A stretch of DNA of 36,788 bases from NCBI GenBank assembly GCA_949745625.1, contig CATJZR010000035.1, positions 1 to 36,788 of the forward strand. The letters run 5' to 3'. This stretch comes from an uncultured Eubacteriales bacterium (lineage in GTDB: Bacteria > Bacillota > Clostridia > Christensenellales > Borkfalkiaceae). Each line of letters begins with the position of its first letter. Positions within the stretch are counted from its first letter, which is position 1. The notes under the pieces were generated by a model that was given only the letters and a program-made list of their open reading frames with translations, was not told where the DNA came from and did no database searches. The position numbers were made by a program, and so were the translations under genes. Of this stretch, positions 14,131 to 22,940 are shown piece after piece.

Positions 14131-16341
14131 ATGAAACGTATCACGAAATATATTTACGCTATCATTGCGCTTATAGCCATGGCGACGGTCGGAATAGTCG
14201 TCGGAATTTATTCGGTGGTTATAAGCAATATAGTGGAAAATACTACCATAGATAATATCAGCGAAATAGTAACGCACGACAGAAATTCTATTACTATGTT
14301 CGTTGAATATAACTGGGCAAATCTTAAACGGGTGGGCGAGCGATTGAAGCGCCATGCAGGCGAGCTGCGGGACGTTGCGCTTATTAACGAGTATCTCGGG
14401 CACGAAGCTTACGAGTCGAGCTTTGACAAAATTTTCCTGTTAATGGAGGATGGCTCTTACTATACCGACATATCATACAGGGACGAGCACACGCACGATT
14501 ATTATCCATTCAAAGATTTGTTCGACGGCGAGAACGACAAGGTTATCGGATTCGGTAAAATACCGGTAATGAGCTCTGATACTGCGGTTATTTACGGTTA
14601 TAAGCTCAACGAACATGATGTTCTTGCAGACATTACTATCGGCGAAAGCCGCAAAAAGGTTTCGGGCGTAATAGGAATAAGCAAGCGCTCTACGATAGTC
14701 GAGGGGTTGGTAATAGAAAGCTTCGTGGACGATGACGGAACCGTCCGCGGGTACAGCTCGCTGGTCAATTATAACGGCGATTACATAGTCGACAGATACA
14801 ATACCGCAAGTTCGGACGTTGACAATCTGTTCGAGCAGGTTGCCGAAAGCTCTGACTCGGATTTGACTGCCGAGCAGGTAGAAGAAAAAATCAAGAACGG
14901 CGAAACTTTCTGGTTTTATCAGGAAATCGGTGGCGTTCGCAGGTTAAATTATTGCAGTCCATTGAACGGCGACCTGGGTTGGTATTTTTTGTTGTCGGTT
15001 GACGACGATGCTCTTGACGAACAAAGCGTTTCATTTGTGAAAATGGTTGTCGTTGCGCTGAGTATAGTAGTTCTTATAAGTATTGCCGCGTTGGTAATAA
15101 TTCTTATTATGCAGAAGAAGACCGCAAAGGCGTATGCTCAAGAAAAGGCGCAAAGCGAATTCCTTTCGAATATGAGTCACGAAATCCGTACGCCTTTAAA
15201 CGGTATTATCGGACTCAACTATTTGATGATTAACGCAGTCGACAATCCCGAAAAGCAAAAGCTTTTCAGAGAATGGCTGACGAAATCGCACCGAACAGCA
15301 AATTATTTGCTGTCGTTAATCAACGACATTCTTGATATATCCAAGCTGCGCGCAGGCAAGATTGAAATCGCGCAGGAGCCCGTGCTTGTAGAGGCTATTG
15401 TAGACTCGATCTATTCTATGCAGTGCGAAAATATTACGAGCCGGGGAGTAGAGTATATAACCGACGCGAATATTACCGTACCCTGTATTATCGGTGACGA
15501 TATGCGCATAAAGCAGGTGCTTATGAATATTATAGGCAACGCTGCAAAATTTACCCCTGCGGGCGGTTGGATAAAGCTGACCGTAAAGCAGGAGCTTGCC
15601 GACGAAAACCGCGTTATAACATCGTTTATCTGCGAGGACACTGGCTGTGGTATGAGCAAAGAATTCGTTGCAAAGATATTCGATAAATTCACTCAGGAGC
15701 GTAACAGCAATTCTTCGTCTACAAAGGGTACAGGTCTCGGTATGACTATAAGTAAGCTGCTTGTCAACGCAATGGGTGGCGAGATAAAGGTGGAAAGCGA
15801 GCTGGGTAAGGGCAGTAAATTTACTATTACCATACCTGCGGAAATATCGGATATTCCCGATTATATGAAGTATAACGTGGATGACGAGGCAAATCGCATT
15901 GCGGGTAAGCACGCAAAGGATTTCAAGCGCATTAAGGTGCTTATTGCAGAAGATAACGACTTGAACGCAGAAATTCTAACCGAAATTTTACACGATGCAG
16001 GTTTTAACTGCACTCACGCGCCTAACGGCAAAGCTGCGGTTGAAACATTTGAAGAGTCTGCTATAAACGAATACGGCGTCATTCTTATGGATATGCGTAT
16101 GCCGGTGCTCGACGGTTGCGAAGCGGCAAGCGCAATAAGAAAACTTGACAGGGTAGACGCAAAGACTGTGCCCATACTCGCTTGTACGGCAAATACATTC
16201 CAGGAAGATAAGCTGAAAGTGTTTGACAGCGGTATGAATGATATTCTGACAAAACCTATCGACGTTAAGATACTTTTGCGCAAAATGGAATGTATAAGAA
16301 ACGGCAAGAACTCCGACGGTAGTGAAAAGGAGGAGTCGTAA
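14131..16341 (+). CDS. Membrane-bound hybrid sensor histidine kinase with receiver domain
   Basis: This 736-residue protein senses an extracytoplasmic signal and phosphorylates its own receiver. Transmembrane helices at about 8-32 and 305-330 flank a large extracellular sensor region that looks Cache-like. A HisKA domain follows, with the phospho-accepting His at residue 350 in SNMSHEIRTPLNG. Then come the HATPase domain (N box NIIGNAAKF, GCGMS, GTGLGM) and a C-terminal receiver with phospho-accepting Asp654 in LMDMRMP. No HPt or output domain is present and no response regulator gene lies nearby, so the final output is unknown. GTG at 14128 is an alternative start. The downstream lipoprotein begins 1 nt after the stop and may be its ligand-binding partner. 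Confidence 0.93.
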   Translation: MKRITKYIYAIIALIAMATVGIVVGIYSVVISNIVENTTIDNISEIVTHDRNSITMFVEYNWANLKRVGERLKRHAGELRDVALINEYLGHEAYESSFDKIFLLMEDGSYYTDISYRDEHTHDYYPFKDLFDGENDKVIGFGKIPVMSSDTAVIYGYKLNEHDVLADITIGESRKKVSGVIGISKRSTIVEGLVIESFVDDDGTVRGYSSLVNYNGDYIVDRYNTASSDVDNLFEQVAESSDSDLTAEQVEEKIKNGETFWFYQEIGGVRRLNYCSPLNGDLGWYFLLSVDDDALDEQSVSFVKMVVVALSIVVLISIAALVIILIMQKKTAKAYAQEKAQSEFLSNMSHEIRTPLNGIIGLNYLMINAVDNPEKQKLFREWLTKSHRTANYLLSLINDILDISKLRAGKIEIAQEPVLVEAIVDSIYSMQCENITSRGVEYITDANITVPCIIGDDMRIKQVLMNIIGNAAKFTPAGGWIKLTVKQELADENRVITSFICEDTGCGMSKEFVAKIFDKFTQERNSNSSSTKGTGLGMTISKLLVNAMGGEIKVESELGKGSKFTITIPAEISDIPDYMKYNVDDEANRIAGKHAKDFKRIKVLIAEDNDLNAEILTEILHDAGFNCTHAPNGKAAVETFEESAINEYGVILMDMRMPVLDGCEAASAIRKLDRVDAKTVPILACTANTFQEDKLKVFDSGMNDILTKPIDVKILLRKMECIRNGKNSDGSEKEES

Positions 16342-16342
16342 A

Positions 16343-17710
16343 ATGATTAAATCGGTTAAAAAAATTCTTTCATCGCTTTTAATTGCGTTTTTTCTGTTGC
16401 TTGCATGCCTGCCTTGGTTTGTTGGTTGTGGCGAAAAGTCGGTCAAAGAAATAACTATTAAGGTCCCGCGCTCAAGCACGCTTAATAGCGTTGCACGCCC
16501 TGATTTGGAAAGTGTAACCGCTCTTTTGACACACGCAAGCGAGGATTTTGCGGCGCAGTACGGCAAGGAAATCAAAGTCAAGGTGGTTGAATTTGAGTCG
16601 GGTGAGGAAACCAAAGCGGTTTATAACACTTTCGGTACGCCCGACGCGGCGGATATTCTTTACGACAGCTTTTTTAATATGAGCTCTTTTATCCATACAG
16701 GCAATGCCGTTCCTCTCGACGATATTTTATCCGACGAAATGGCTAAGGATTTGAATTCAAAGTATGTGGATAACGGACGCTTCGATAAAAAGCTGTATAT
16801 GATGCCTTATATGGTATCGCAGAATATTCTTATCTATAACAAGCAACTACTCAGGCAGTGCGGACTGGAGGCTTATATCGGTGAGAACGGAGCCATATCC
16901 GACTGGCCGATTGAAGACTGGACGGCAATACTCAACACGCTTGCCGAAAAACTGCCTACGGGGTACGTTCCCACTATGATGTATGCAAAGGACAATGAGG
17001 GCGACACGCATATAATGACGTTGCTGCGCTCGTACGGCAGCGATTTGTTCGACGAGGACGTAAATTTTAAGCTTGACGGCAAAGCGGTAGAGGCGTTGCG
17101 CTGGATTCAGAACGGAGTAACAAACGGTTGGTATTTGCCCGTTCCTTATTTTAAAACTATGTCGGATAACAGCAGTAAGTTTAAAACGGGCGAAATGGCG
17201 TTTTTCAACTTCAATTCGGCGGGTCCCATGTACCGCAGCGTTATTGCCGAAGGGGGGTTGGACAAATACGGATTTGTCAATTATCCCGGAAACAACTGTA
17301 CCTTCTTTTGCGAGGGGTTCGAGATTTTTGATAACGGCGACAGCGAAAAAATAGAAATAGCAAAAGATTTCGTTAAATACTTCTATGCAACCAATAAGTG
17401 GATGGAATGTTCGGCAGGAAGTATTCCCGTAAGCACTAAAGTGCTTGAAAAGTATGAGGATAAGATTCTGCTGCTCGACGCGTTTCTGGATAACGCTGTA
17501 AACGAGGTCGATTTCAGAAGGAACCTTCCTAACTGGCAGGGCGCCGACAATTCCGTCGGTAGCGTATTCCATAAGGAAATAGCAAATTTGCTAATCCGTG
17601 ACGCGAACGGCAATTTTGCGCTTACGCCCGAGGAATGTGCAAGAATTCTTGAAATCAAACTTAACGAAGCAATAAACAGCGGTAGGACCAACAGTCACCC
17701 GCACGACTAA
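16343..17710 (+). CDS. Extracellular solute-binding lipoprotein (family 1), orphan
   Basis: The 455-residue protein is an ABC-type solute-binding protein anchored as a lipoprotein. The signal segment ends in FVGC with Cys29 as lipidation site; Phe at -3 is slightly off consensus. The body has the family-1 pattern: an early VVEFESG strand, DILYDSFFNMSSFI, a MPYMVSQNILIYNKQLL hinge-like segment typical of sugar-binding members, and a late WQGADNSVG region. The start at 16343 is set by AAGGAGG 8-10 nt upstream. No permease or ATPase genes adjoin, and it is translated directly after the histidine kinase. A role as sensory co-receptor for the kinase is therefore at least as likely as transport. 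Ligand unknown. Confidence 0.88.
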   Translation: MIKSVKKILSSLLIAFFLLLACLPWFVGCGEKSVKEITIKVPRSSTLNSVARPDLESVTALLTHASEDFAAQYGKEIKVKVVEFESGEETKAVYNTFGTPDAADILYDSFFNMSSFIHTGNAVPLDDILSDEMAKDLNSKYVDNGRFDKKLYMMPYMVSQNILIYNKQLLRQCGLEAYIGENGAISDWPIEDWTAILNTLAEKLPTGYVPTMMYAKDNEGDTHIMTLLRSYGSDLFDEDVNFKLDGKAVEALRWIQNGVTNGWYLPVPYFKTMSDNSSKFKTGEMAFFNFNSAGPMYRSVIAEGGLDKYGFVNYPGNNCTFFCEGFEIFDNGDSEKIEIAKDFVKYFYATNKWMECSAGSIPVSTKVLEKYEDKILLLDAFLDNAVNEVDFRRNLPNWQGADNSVGSVFHKEIANLLIRDANGNFALTPEECARILEIKLNEAINSGRTNSHPHD

Positions 17711-17814
17711 AACAGAGCTTTAATTGTTTTTTTAATTGACGGTACGGTAAACAGTAATTTAACGTTGCCTGTTTAAACAATAAAGAATTAACATTTCTGA
17801 TAGAGAGGTGCGAT

Positions 17815-18372
17815 ATGGGTATTTGGGATACATTGATTGTTTTACTGTTAATTGCACTAACATTGCCTATTGTTTTTTCGTTTTTTTGGTTTTTTAAGGT
17901 TCGCGGCGAAAAGAAAATTTCATCTCAAGAAGTTATTCGCACTCGTCCACCTAAGACACTTTCTGGATTTTTTCTTGGCTTTGCATTTGTTGTGCTTTTG
18001 GGCGGTATAGCGGCTATTATTTATTGTTGTGTTTCAGATAGTGAAAACACAACTGTTTCGGCGATAATTGCAATATCAGTGTGTGCTGCAGCTTTCTCGG
18101 TGCTTGGTTTTTTTGGATATGCATTTGTTCGCTTTAACTATGTGGTTTCGGATACTGGGGGAATATTTGCATATCGACTTTTTCGAAAAAAAAGATATTA
18201 TCGTTATGAGGATATTGGCTACTTTAAAGATACTATTAATTTGGGTATGATGGGGGGTGTGATAGGTTATGACAAAAACAATGCTAAAATTTTCGCTATA
18301 GAAGCAGTTCATATAGGCGCTTCGGCTGTTGCACAACGATTACGTGAGCACGGAGTTCAAGAAATATTATAA
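17815..18372 (+). CDS. Unrecognised AT-rich membrane protein, possible PH-like domain
   Basis: I do not recognise this 185-residue protein with confidence. Helices lie at about 5-25, 48-72 and 80-105. They are followed by a soluble C-terminal part with a beta-rich pattern (NYVVSDTGGIFAYR, YYRYEDI, GVIGYDKNNAKIFAIE) and a final helix. That arrangement resembles membrane-anchored bacterial PH-like domains, which is an inference only. GAGAGGTG about 6 nt before the ATG supports the start. The gene is visibly richer in A/T, and uses more A/T-ending codons, than its neighbours. It lies beside an IS remnant, which suggests later acquisition. Confidence 0.7.
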   Translation: MGIWDTLIVLLLIALTLPIVFSFFWFFKVRGEKKISSQEVIRTRPPKTLSGFFLGFAFVVLLGGIAAIIYCCVSDSENTTVSAIIAISVCAAAFSVLGFFGYAFVRFNYVVSDTGGIFAYRLFRKKRYYRYEDIGYFKDTINLGMMGGVIGYDKNNAKIFAIEAVHIGASAVAQRLREHGVQEIL

Positions 18373-18461
18373 AAAGGGACTTAATCTAACTAGATAGTAT
18401 TTATACGCTAAATTTCAGTTTATCGCTATAAACTTTAAAAAATAACCCGCTAAATTACAAC
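18373..18461 (+). other. AT-rich gap before the IS remnant
   Basis: This 89-bp stretch between the 17815-18372 gene and the left inverted repeat contains no convincing gene, terminator or promoter that I can see. Confidence 0.5.
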
Positions 18462-18650
18462 TGATATGCACCCCAAAAGTTAGACAAACATTTGGAGGTG
18501 CATAATTTATGTCAAGGAAGAAAGAATTTAACGCAAAGTAATCGCCAACGAACGTATTATTTTAAAACTGAAAATGAGTCCTGTGCAATACCGAACTCAT
18601 TCACAATTATAATTATTTATTTTTTTGTCCAAACTTTGGGGTTCACTTCA
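18462..18650 (+). mobile_element. IS3-family insertion sequence remnant (internally deleted, 189 bp)
   Basis: The left end (18462-18486) and the reverse complement of the right end (18627-18650) share TGA, then ACCCCAAA and a GTT..GACA pattern, as in IS3/IS150 terminal repeats. Inside the left end is a ribosome binding site and the start of an OrfA-like frame at ATG 18510 (MSRKKEFNAK, then stop). Just inside the right end, 18547-18612 encodes an OrfB C-terminus: NERIILKLK, then MSPVQYRTH and a stop, the standard IS3-family ending. Everything between is deleted, with the junction near 18538-18546. No target duplication is visible. The element cannot make transposase but keeps both ends. Confidence 0.85.
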
Positions 18651-18669
18651 CTTTGGTCGGGTTGTTTTT

Positions 18670-21078
18670 TTATCTTAGCGTTATATTCATTTTGAATTTA
18701 AGGTTGTTAAGTATCTTTTTTACGTATCCGTCAACCTTGTCGTCGATGGGTTCGTCCTTAGGGGTGAAAGTGATTTTGAACGCCATGCTCTTTTTATTTT
18801 TTTCTATCTGCTCGCCTGCGTATATATCGAAAAGGTGCACGTCGGTCACGTATTTGCACGCGGAATAAATTTCCTTTTCTATTGCGCCTGAGGTGACGCC
18901 CAAATCGCAAATCAGTGCCAAATCGCGAGAGTATTCCGCAAACTTCGGAATGGGAACGTATTTTAACGGTTTGGAAAGCTTTTCAAGCGCTTCGTAGTCA
19001 AGCTCGGCTATTACAACGGTTCTGTCAATTGCAAGCTCGTCCGCAACGGTGGGGGCGAGGATTCCGATATAGCCGACGTAATTTTCACCGCACGTAATTT
19101 TAGCAGTTTTCCCGGGATGCAGGAAAGGTTTTTCGAATGACTCGTATTCGAATTTGATATTCAGGTGTGCTGCAATATTGTCTATAACGCCCTTTAAGTG
19201 GAAGAATGTGCAGCTACCCCACATTCCGAGACAAAGCGTTTTTCTTTCAACGGGGAAGTTTTTTATAGGCAGGTCGCCCGCAAGATATATCTTCGCAAGC
19301 TCGAACAGCTTTCCGTTCATGTTTCCGCGGCGCAGATTTCGTACAATTACGTTGACCATAGAAGGAGCGAGGGTGGTGCGCATTACGGATAAATCCTCGC
19401 TTATAGGATTGAGTATTTTTATTGCTGCGCGTTCTGGACTGTCGCTGTCGAATTTCAGCATATCGAAATCTTTTTCGGAAATAAACGAGTAGCTTGAAAT
19501 TTCGTAAAGCCCCTTACCGACCAGCACGTCTTTAATCTTGTTCTCAGCCTTTTGCCTTTCGCTGAGCCCGCCGCTCGTTACTGCTGCGGTGGGAATAAAC
19601 GTCGGAGTTATGTGATTGTATCCGTACATTCTTAGTATTTCTTCCGCGATGTCGGGGTAGTCGTCGACGTCCTCCCTGTAGCGAGGAACGGCAAGCTTCA
19701 TCGTATCGCCGTTTACTGTAACTTTGAAATTAAGGCTTTTTAAAATACTTTCCATTCTCTCTGCGGGTACGGTAATCCCCAACAGAGCGTTAATTTTGTC
19801 TATGCTTACGGTCAGTTGTTTTTCGGCAGTATTAGAATACTCGGTTTTAACGTCGACGTGCACTTCGGTCACTTTTCCGCAGTACAGCGCGTCGATTAAA
19901 TGCAGCGCCCTCAGCATAGCCGTTTCAACCGTATATTCGTTTACGCCCTTTTCGAAAATCGCCGAAGAATCGGAGTGCTGCCCTAATGCTCTAGCGGTGC
20001 GCCTTACGTTGTCACGTGCGAATTTTGCGGCTTCGAAAAGGACCTCGGTAGTGTCTTCGCGTATTTCGCTGTTCAACCCGCCCATAATTCCCGCAAGCGC
20101 ACACGGCTTCGACGCGTCGCAAATGACTAAATTTTCGCTGTTCAGCTCGAATTCGTTTTCGTCGAGCGTGACAATTTTTTCTCCGTTTTCAGCTCTGCGT
20201 ATATTTACAGTCGCGCCGTCGAGCGTTCTCATATCGAATGCGTGCATGGGCTGTCCCTGCTCGAGCAGGACAAAATTAGTTATGTCGACCACATTGTTGA
20301 TGGAACGAATTCCGCAAAGAGCAAGCTTCCTTTTGAGCCATGCGGGGGAGGGGGCGATTTTTACGTCTTTCACGTAATGCGCTATATATCTTGGGCAAAG
20401 CTCGGGTGCGGAGTTCGTAATGTGTACGGACTTTTCGCTATTTACCGTTTTGAAGGAGCAATCGGGAATTTTTATCTGTTTGTTTAAAACTGCGGCAACC
20501 TCGCGCGCAATACCGTAAATGCTTTGGCAGTCGGGGCGGTTTGCCGTAATCGAAATATCGAAAATGTAGTCGTCAAGGCCGAGCTCGTGCTTGACGTCAT
20601 CGCCGTTTTTAAGTGCGGCGGGTAAAAGTAAAATTCCGTTACAGTCAGCGCCCTCGTACATATCGCCGCTAACGCCGAGCTCCACACCCGAGCACAACAT
20701 TCCCTCTGAATCGATACCGCGAAGCTTTCCTTTTTTAATTGTCATAACGCCTTCGACCGTAACGTGGTCTTTTGCGGTTGCGTACACCGTCGCGCCTACA
20801 AGCGCGCAGGGTGCCTTTATGCCTTTTTTTACGTTGTCTGCGCCGCAGCAAATTTGGAAGATGCCTTTTTCGCCGCAGTCAACCTTACAAACGGAAAGGT
20901 GTGTCCCCTCGACTTTTTCACATTCGATAACTTCGCCGACTAGTACACCCGAAATATCTTTACCTATTTCAAGCAGTTCTTCAACCTCGAACCCGCACGA
21001 AAAAAGCTTATCCTGAAGCTCTTTAGCGGTAACATCTATATCTACGTAATCTTTAAGCCAACTTAAAGGTGCTTTCAT
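18670..21078 (-). CDS. pheT: Phenylalanine--tRNA ligase beta subunit
   Basis: With PheS it forms the (alpha-beta)2 enzyme charging tRNA-Phe. The 802-residue length is normal. Domains in order are an N-terminal EMAP-type tRNA-binding domain (about 40-150), the B3/B4 editing region (about 210-370), B5 (about 400-470), a catalytic-like core and the C-terminal FDX-ACB anticodon-binding domain ending in NITLR. AAGGAGA precedes the ATG and the gap from pheS is 12 bp. It is read from the pheS T-box promoter. Its stop lies 20 bp from the IS3 remnant, and no obvious terminator of its own remains. Confidence 0.97.
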   Translation of the reverse strand: MKAPLSWLKDYVDIDVTAKELQDKLFSCGFEVEELLEIGKDISGVLVGEVIECEKVEGTHLSVCKVDCGEKGIFQICCGADNVKKGIKAPCALVGATVYATAKDHVTVEGVMTIKKGKLRGIDSEGMLCSGVELGVSGDMYEGADCNGILLLPAALKNGDDVKHELGLDDYIFDISITANRPDCQSIYGIAREVAAVLNKQIKIPDCSFKTVNSEKSVHITNSAPELCPRYIAHYVKDVKIAPSPAWLKRKLALCGIRSINNVVDITNFVLLEQGQPMHAFDMRTLDGATVNIRRAENGEKIVTLDENEFELNSENLVICDASKPCALAGIMGGLNSEIREDTTEVLFEAAKFARDNVRRTARALGQHSDSSAIFEKGVNEYTVETAMLRALHLIDALYCGKVTEVHVDVKTEYSNTAEKQLTVSIDKINALLGITVPAERMESILKSLNFKVTVNGDTMKLAVPRYREDVDDYPDIAEEILRMYGYNHITPTFIPTAAVTSGGLSERQKAENKIKDVLVGKGLYEISSYSFISEKDFDMLKFDSDSPERAAIKILNPISEDLSVMRTTLAPSMVNVIVRNLRRGNMNGKLFELAKIYLAGDLPIKNFPVERKTLCLGMWGSCTFFHLKGVIDNIAAHLNIKFEYESFEKPFLHPGKTAKITCGENYVGYIGILAPTVADELAIDRTVVIAELDYEALEKLSKPLKYVPIPKFAEYSRDLALICDLGVTSGAIEKEIYSACKYVTDVHLFDIYAGEQIEKNKKSMAFKITFTPKDEPIDDKVDGYVKKILNNLKFKMNITLR

Positions 21079-21090
21079 AATTATTTCTCC

Positions 21091-22119
21091 TTAACCCTTG
21101 AACTGTTTTAAAAAGCGCGTGTCGCCGTCATACAATAGCTTTATATTGTTAATGCCGTACTTAAACATTGCAATTCTTTCTATTCCTAGACCGAACGCAA
21201 ATCCGGTGTATTCGTCTGGGTTTATTCCACAGCCCGCCAAAACATGTCTGTTAACCATACCTGCGCCGCCAAGTTCTATCCAGCCCGTGCCCTTACAAAG
21301 TCTGCAACCCTTACCACCGCATTCGAAGCAGCTTACGTCAACCTCGACCGACGGTTCTGTAAAGGGGAAGTAAGAGGGGCGAAGTCTGGTTTTAACTTCA
21401 TTCCCGAATATTTTTTTAACGAATTCGTCAAGCATGCCCTGTAAATCGCATAGAGTAAGTCCTCTGTCGACAACGAGCATTTCCAACTGCGAGAACATAG
21501 GGGAATGGGTGGCATCGTCGTCGCTGCGGTATACCTTACCCGGTGAAAGTATCTTTATGGGCGGTTTTTTATTTTCCATAACCCTAATCTGTCCCGATGA
21601 CGTCTGCGTTCTCAAAAGCAGGTTTTCGGCAAGGTAAAACGTATCTTGCATATCCCGCGCAGGGTGGTCCTTGGGGGTATTCAGTGCGGTAAAATTATAA
21701 TAATCGTTCTCTATTTCGGGGCCCTCGAATATTTCGAAACCCATTCCGAGGAAAATATCTATCAGCTCTCTCGTAACGAGTGTAGTGGGGTGATAGGCGC
21801 CGTCGGACACAACCTGACCGGGCATCGTTACGTCAATCTTTTCTTCGGCGTATCTCTTTGCAAGCTCTATCGTTTTCAAGCCGCTTTCAAGCTTGTCGAA
21901 TCGCTCTTCCGTCCACTGTCTCAATGCGTTCAGAAGCTTGCCCATATTGGGGCGTTCCTCGGGCGGCACGTCGCGCATATTCTTCATAAGGGAAGAAATT
22001 TCGCCGCTTTTGCCAAGAAATTTCATCTTTATTTCCTGCGCGGTGCGACTGGATTTAATTTCCTTGACCGTGTTTTCGATTTGTTCTTCGATTTGTTTGA
22101 TTTTTTCCTTAATATCCAT
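21091..22119 (-). CDS. pheS: Phenylalanine--tRNA ligase alpha subunit
   Basis: This is the catalytic subunit of Phe-tRNA synthetase, 342 residues. The start at 22119 (MDIKEKIKQ) follows GAGG by 5 nt and lies just after the T-box terminator. A longer in-frame opening to 22197 reads through the leader RNA and is rejected. The N-terminal coiled coil is followed by the class II catalytic core: motif 2 region [16 protein letters not shown], the FTEPSVEVD stretch and motif 3 [14 protein letters not shown] CxxC-type cluster ([17 protein letters not shown]) lies between, as in many Bacillota PheS. Expression is controlled by charged/uncharged tRNA-Phe through the upstream T-box. Confidence 0.97.
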   Translation of the reverse strand: MDIKEKIKQIEEQIENTVKEIKSSRTAQEIKMKFLGKSGEISSLMKNMRDVPPEERPNMGKLLNALRQWTEERFDKLESGLKTIELAKRYAEEKIDVTMPGQVVSDGAYHPTTLVTRELIDIFLGMGFEIFEGPEIENDYYNFTALNTPKDHPARDMQDTFYLAENLLLRTQTSSGQIRVMENKKPPIKILSPGKVYRSDDDATHSPMFSQLEMLVVDRGLTLCDLQGMLDEFVKKIFGNEVKTRLRPSYFPFTEPSVEVDVSCFECGGKGCRLCKGTGWIELGGAGMVNRHVLAGCGINPDEYTGFAFGLGIERIAMFKYGINNIKLLYDGDTRFLKQFKG

Positions 22120-22128
22120 AAAAACCTC

Positions 22129-22377
22129 ATAAAAATATAATCGCCCCGTGTCAACACAGGGCGATTCAATTCGCTGTACCACCTGATTTCGCGGCATAAG
22201 CCGCCTCGTTCTATCCTTAACGCGGAATTACGGAACGCATTACTTGAAAATCTTTCACGTGTTCGGCTCGCGAGTGAATAACGGTTTTCATTCTTTAAAG
22301 AACCTTTCAGCCCATCGGATTCTTCTCTCTGAAAAGAACGGTTAAAACCGTCTGTCTCGGTCAACGCTTTTAAAATT
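22129..22377 (-). promoter_or_regulatory. T-box riboswitch, Phe-specific, upstream of pheST
   Basis: The leader has a Stem I specifier loop enclosed by CGAG/CTCG (22356-22359 with 22271-22274) and ACGGTTTT/AAAACCGT (22344-22351 with 22281-22288). Its right side, 22275-22280, reads TATTCA and so presents the Phe codon UUC at 22276-22278. The T-box core AGGTGGTACAGCG is at 22172-22184. CAGG and GCG can pair with CGCCCTG to form the antiterminator, leaving a TGGT bulge to pair with the ACCA end of tRNA. The competing terminator is a 12-bp stem at 22139-22166 followed by ATATTTTT. Uncharged tRNA-Phe should therefore allow read-through into pheS-pheT. Confidence 0.95.
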
Positions 22378-22383
22378 AATACA

Positions 22384-22412
22384 ATTATATTAGATAGGTA
22401 AAATAAAGTCAA
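22384..22412 (-). promoter_or_regulatory. Promoter of the pheST T-box transcript
   Basis: TTGACT (22407-22412), 17 nt, then TATAAT (22384-22389) on the minus strand, close to consensus. It lies only 6 bp past the stop codon of the upstream fumarase beta gene, with no terminator between. Confidence 0.85.
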
Positions 22413-22418
22413 CGCTTT

Positions 22419-22940
22419 TTATAGGTATATTTTACCGCCGTGGCAATCGTAAGCGACGATTGCGGGAAAATCTTCCACGTAAAGCTCAAAAACGCCTTCG
22501 GATAAAAGGTCGTCGAAGGCTATAAGCTCGCTCCGTTTTATTTTGCTCGCGTATAGCGCGCCCGCCCCGCCTATTGCGGCGAAGTACACGGCACGGTTTT
22601 TTATAAGCGCGTTGCGCACATCGTCAGACATTTCGCCCTTGCCGATAATCGCGGCAATCCCGCTATTCAATAGCCGCGGGGCAAATGCGTTCATACGCGC
22701 GGAAGTTGTCGGACCGCAGCTACCGGAAGGCATATCTGATTTAGCGGGGCACGGACCGGCGTAATAGATTACGCTGCCTTCGATTTTAAACGGAAGATTT
22801 TTGTTGCCGTCAAGCAATTCGCAAATGCGCTTATGCGCGCAGTCTCTTGCCGTGAGCACAGTGCCCGATATTAACACGCAGTCGCCTGCTTTTAATTTTT
22901 CAGCCTCTTGCTTTGAAAGGGGCAGGGATATTCTTTTCAT
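22419..22940 (-). CDS. Class I fumarate hydratase / L-tartrate dehydratase family, beta subunit
   Basis: This is the C-terminal-domain partner of the iron-sulfur fumarase, 173 residues. The start at 22940 overlaps the alpha-subunit stop (ATGA). A longer frame to 23021 only re-reads the alpha gene. The conserved beta motifs are GDCVLISGTVLTARDCAHKR at about residues 20-39, YYAGPCPAK and GSCGPTTSARMN at about 77-88, and the late GGAGALYA. Together the two subunits interconvert fumarate and malate, or a related hydroxy acid, using a 4Fe-4S cluster. No other TCA gene is nearby. Confidence 0.93.
   Translation of the reverse strand: MKRISLPLSKQEAEKLKAGDCVLISGTVLTARDCAHKRICELLDGNKNLPFKIEGSVIYYAGPCPAKSDMPSGSCGPTTSARMNAFAPRLLNSGIAAIIGKGEMSDDVRNALIKNRAVYFAAIGGAGALYASKIKRSELIAFDDLLSEGVFELYVEDFPAIVAYDCHGGKIYL

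Noticed and set aside
16847-17572. Long open frame on the minus strand inside the solute-binding protein gene (241 codons)
   Set aside because: It lacks a ribosome binding site, its product is a shadow-type composition, and the plus-strand gene is clearly real.
18510-18612. A functional small gene inside the IS remnant
   Set aside because: The OrfA start ends after 10 codons and the OrfB tail has no start. They are two ends of a deleted transposase.
22120-22197. Longer pheS start reading MPRNQVVQ
   Set aside because: It reads through the T-box core and terminator. The start at 22119 has GAGG and matches the family N-terminus.
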